Of a stretch of DNA of 64,000 nt, positions 60,659-64,000 are shown one piece after another (within the stretch, counting starts at the first letter, position 1; the number at the start of each line of letters is the position of its first letter). Origin of the DNA: Anisodus tanguticus (Eukaryota; Streptophyta; Magnoliopsida; Solanales; Solanaceae); the NCBI GenBank assembly GCA_034509755.1, contig CM067541.1, positions 25,054,501 to 25,118,500 on the forward strand, read 5' to 3'. Under the pieces are notes generated by a model. That model was given only the letters and a program-made list of their open reading frames with translations, made no database searches and was not told where the DNA came from. The position numbers and the translations under genes are program-made.

Positions 60659-61000
60659 GTATCTTATGAGAAATCTCTTCCCAAATTTTCTATTCTAATA
60701 TTAATTTAACAATGGCCTGATTCATCCCTTTCTGCTCAAAACTTGACTATCAATTTCGTTGTAAAAAATTGGGCTGATGGTGAAGTTGAGTACAAAGACA
60801 TGCGGGCTTCAATTAGACCTTTATCATAGGAAAATAGCACAAGTGGAGGTAAATCTGGATATATGAATGTTTGTTGTGGGGAGGTAAGGCTCAAGTTTTC
60901 GTCCGTTACACAAGAGACAGGATTGCTACAAAAATGTTCCACTAAGATTAAAACTTATTGACATTGTTAGCCTTATTTTCACCAGACACTATTTATGTTC

Positions 61001-62296
61001 CTTTTTAATTAAGTTTATAAAAGCAAGATTACATCTTTTGAGAATATGAATTGACATTGCAGTTGGAAATTAAATATTTCTTCCCTAGCTTTTGGATGAG
61101 AATCTAATACTTATTAGTAGTAATAGTTCTAGCTTATGTGCGTTGCACATGTCAATAAATTATAAATTATATACGTGAAAAAATTATTATAAAATAGCAA
61201 TGAACCTCGAATGATGCAACACTCATTTAAATGATAAAATAATATTATTACATTGACTCAAATGTTGTGTTTGATGCATCTAACCTAACAATAACATTTT
61301 TAAAATTCAAAACGTAAATAAAACAAGGTTAAAAACATTCCTAATTTTTTGTTTGATGAACAACTAAGTTTCCAAAAAAGTTTTCCCTTGATAAAAGTAG
61401 TTTAAAGAGAATTTAATTCACTTTTGAAAAACAATTTTTCGTTTATTTATAATAGGATCTTTAGCAGTGTAATTTCTTAACGTTTTCTTATATAGGTTAC
61501 TTCTGCTATAACAAAAATGAATTGGGCAGCTATTATTTTTCGGGGAATGAGATCTCTTTTCCTCTTACCGTTTGAATAGAAGAAAATAAAATTTTCAGAT
61601 TTTTTATGTGTTTTTTTCCAGATCTCTTATGTATAGAAAAGAATTGTAATGGCCTATAAACCCACTTCTCCTAAGTTCTTTCTAACTAAATTAGACATAA
61701 CTTAAACTTTAAATTGTATTTACAAATATGGATTTTGCAAAATAATATGATATTCATGTGTTATTATTTATAGAGAAAAACTAATCCTACGCCTAAACCA
61801 AACGGGAAGTTATCAAAATTTGACCCTATACAAAATAATGGGTCCGGTATATTATCAATAATACTAATAATTTTTTTACAAATATGTTATATTACAGTTC
61901 AAATAAGGAAGTATCAATGCATAAAACTTGAATTTCAAGTCTTAAAATTTAAAAAATAATTAATATGTATTCCTAATTTTTTATGCCCAAAGGCTTGCAT
62001 TTAAAATGAGCTTGTATTTGGATACTTTTTCTTTTTAGAAAACAAAGATACCCCAATCTTTGCTTCTAACTTGGAGCCATAATAAAAGCTAACAATGTTT
62101 CAATACTAATATACAAATTTAAATGTAATCCTTGTGACCCTAAAACGTTTTTTCATTCATATGCGAGAACATCTAGTTATTTTTTCTCCCTAATATTATG
62201 TTTTATTTCCTACAACTTTTTACAATTATGCTTTTTGAAATATAAAGTTGCAATTCGTTTTCATTATTTTACTTTGTACTATATTGTTTTTTTATT
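61001..62296. other. AT-rich non-coding stretch
   Basis: The first 90 bases continue the 3' flank shared with 50200-50340. Beyond that, no gene or clear element terminus is recognised. Confidence 0.5.
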
Positions 62297-62300
62297 TGAA

Positions 62301-62511
62301 TGAAAGAATATAACCCCTTCATAATTTTCATTAACGAAGAAGTATTTATATATAATATACAATCTCTAAATATGGAAAATCATATTCCTACTATAACAAT
62401 AAATCCTAATTACACTTGTACACAAATTCTTCATCTATGGTAAGTTTTACACTAGAACTCGGATACATGTGATATAAACGTTTGCTGCATGTATATCAGC
62501 TCCCTCTGTCA
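62301..62511 (-). repeat. Element E 3' LTR (probable)
   Basis: On the minus strand a polypurine tract, tgcgggggtg, is followed by TGACAGAGGG at 62511. The LTR would end near ttatattctttca at 62301. A length near 210 bp is similar to the LTRs of element D. The outer edge is approximate and no target duplication can be checked, since the 5' end lies outside the window. Confidence 0.6.
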
Positions 62512-64000
62512 CACCCCCGCAGTCATAGCAGGAGGCTGTCGTACGCTGAGACCGTCCCTAAAATCTTCAAATAGAACTGAGGGAAGACCCTTAGTAAAGA
62601 TGTCAGCAATCTGGTACCTGGAAGGGTCATGCAAGACGCGTACTTGTCCACGAGCTACCTTTTCGCGAACAAAGTAAATATCCATCTCGATATGCTTAGT
62701 GCGCTGATGTTGGACCGAATTCCCAGAAAGATAGATTGCACTAACATTATCACAGTAGACCAATGTAGCTTTCTGAATATGAAAGTGAAGCTCTAATAGA
62801 AAATTACGTAGCCAACATGATTCAGACACCACATTGGCTACCCCACGATACTCGGCCTCCGCACTAGATCTCGATAATGTAGCCTAGCGTTTCACCGACC
62901 AAGAGACCAAGTTATCACCAATAAACATACAATAACCAGATATCGAACGTCTGGTATCGGGACATCCACCCCAATCAGCATATGTATAAGACATGAGAGT
63001 AGAGACAGAGAATGGATATAAATGCAATCCATAATCAAGTGTGCCATATATGTATCGTATAATGTGTTTGAGCGCATGCATGTGCTCAATCCGTGGATCA
63101 TGCATAAATAAACACACCTGCTAAACTGCATAAGTAATATCAGGTCTCGTGAAAGTAAGTTACTGAAGTGCCCCTGTAAGGCTGCGATAGTGGGTGAGAT
63201 CCTTGTATGGTGTGTTAGACATAACACTCAGTTTCGGTTTGGTATCAATCGGAGTAGAAGTAGATTTACAAGATGACATGCCAATTCTCTCAATAATCTC
63301 AGCTGCATACTTTTTCTGCGATAAAAATAGACCACCTGCATGACGAGTGACAGCTATAGCCAAAAAATAACTCAAGGGCCTCAAGTCTTTCATAGCAAAT
63401 TTTGAATTGAGAAGGGACATGATAGACTTGCGTAGAATATCAGATGAGGCAGTCAATATAATATCATCAACATATAACAGAATGTATGTCAGAGAAGTAC
63501 CACACCGATAGATAAACAGAGAATGATCAGACATGCTGTGAGAAAATCCAATAGTAGATACATAATCTGCAAACCTTATACCAAGCCCGTGGGGCCTGCT
63601 TAAGACCATACAAGGACTTCTTGAGTACACAGACATGATTTGGATAATCGGGGTGTCTGAAACCCAAGGGCTAATGCATGTACACTGTTTCCTTGAGATC
63701 ACTATGTAAAAAAATATTTTTCACGTCCAACTGATGAATGTGCCATGCTTTTGAGAGAGCTAGACTAAGAACAATGCGAATCATAGCCGGTTTGACCACC
63801 GAACTAAATGTCTCACCACAATCCACGTCAACCTGTTGAGATTTTCCATCACCTACAAGATGTGCCTTATGCCTCTCAAAACAACCGTCAGATTTTTCCT
63901 TACGAGTAAAAATCCACATAGACCGAATAATATTAACACCAAGTGGACGGGGTACCAACTCCCATGTCTTATTTTCAATTAGAGCTTTATATTCGTCGTC
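62512..64000 (-). mobile_element. Element E: copia RT and RNase H region, minus strand, runs off the window
   Basis: Minus-strand fragments in order from the right edge: RT with GETFSSVVKPAMIRIVLSLA and HQLDVKNIFLHSDL (63958-63671); catalytic LLYVDDIILTASS and FAMKDLRPLSYFLAIAV (63490-63350); RNase H with YADWGGCPDTRRSISGYC (63000-62920), VYCDNVSAIYLSGNS and IADIFTKGLPS (62760-62570). It is a relative of element D (shared FAMKDL, AVTRHAGGLFLSQKKYA). Frame changes and a stop near 62885 show decay. The 5' part is not in this window. Confidence 0.85.

Larger units (their letters stand above)
53770..61000 (+). pseudogene. Membrane-anchored (LEA_2/NHL-like?) gene, split by CACTA MITE and element C
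   Basis: Host blocks: 53770-53820, 54096-54205 and 60664-60960. The second encodes HEQNLGALCNRYPVLGVVIL followed by LPILLLLVVVIFCIV, one strong membrane segment. After element C the sequence resumes with EKSLPKFSIL, SLSAQNLTINFVVKNWADG and EVEYKDMRASI, then stops and a tail GEVRLKFSSVTQET. A short cytoplasmic N-terminus, one membrane helix, then a beta-rich domain starting P-K-F is the layout of LEA_2/NHL (HIN1-like) proteins; I infer that class from layout only. Two insertions with perfect target duplications (TCA, GTATC) plus in-frame stops show it is inactive. Confidence 0.5.

Noticed and set aside
1..64000. Endogenous pararetrovirus or other virus-derived sequence
   Set aside because: All reverse transcriptase and integrase remnants fit LINE or Ty1/copia domain order; no movement-protein or coat-protein-type sequence was recognised.

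Overview
This is plant nuclear DNA from a large, repeat-rich eudicot genome. Solanaceae is my best guess, because SolS/TS-like SINEs, an Au-like SINE and several dicot retroelement types occur together; that is inference, since no search was possible. I see no intact single-copy gene. Almost all recognisable coding sequence is transposon-derived or is a broken host gene.

Layout. 0-5 kb: AT-rich flank, a foldback element, then a plastid-type pentatricopeptide repeat (PPR) gene broken by a 5-base tandem duplication, a 435-bp hAT MITE with a perfect 8-bp target duplication, and a nonsense codon. 5.2-9.5 kb: an inverted-repeat element holding a reverse-oriented 5'-truncated LINE, a SINE, and a pogo/Tigger-like DNA transposon remnant into which a copia LTR (now solo) inserted. 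10.4-11.3 kb: a decayed RING-H2 copy. 11.3-18.1 kb: a decayed L1-type LINE. 18.46-21.71 kb: a decayed autonomous-type hAT. 23.1-27.7 kb: a probable solo LTR about 4.5 kb long. 29.2-30.4 kb: a second solo copia LTR. 30.85-31.63 kb: a sugar transporter (STP type) pseudogene cut off by a retrotransposon. 31.6-42.3 kb: two members of one copia family (called alpha here) fused head to head, element A on the minus strand and B on the plus strand. 42.7-49.2 kb: a RING-H2 gene on the minus strand split by another copia element (D). 49.3-53.8 kb: an Au-like SINE, a gene fragment and gypsy-like debris. 53.8-61 kb: a membrane-protein gene fragment split by a CACTA MITE and by alpha element C, which has matching 5-bp target duplications. 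62.3-64 kb: the 3' part of a copia element (E) on the minus strand, running off the window.

The alpha family is the most interesting content. Two solo LTRs, elements A, B and C and their LTRs allow cross-comparison. Directly after the 5' LTR there is no tRNA-type primer site. Instead there is a 13-14 base stretch complementary to a segment inside the LTR of the same element, and the two stretches change together between A and B/C. This fits self-primed reverse transcription or a conserved long-range RNA structure. A and C share an RT deletion and a tandem-repeat tract, so they look like a non-autonomous subfamily.
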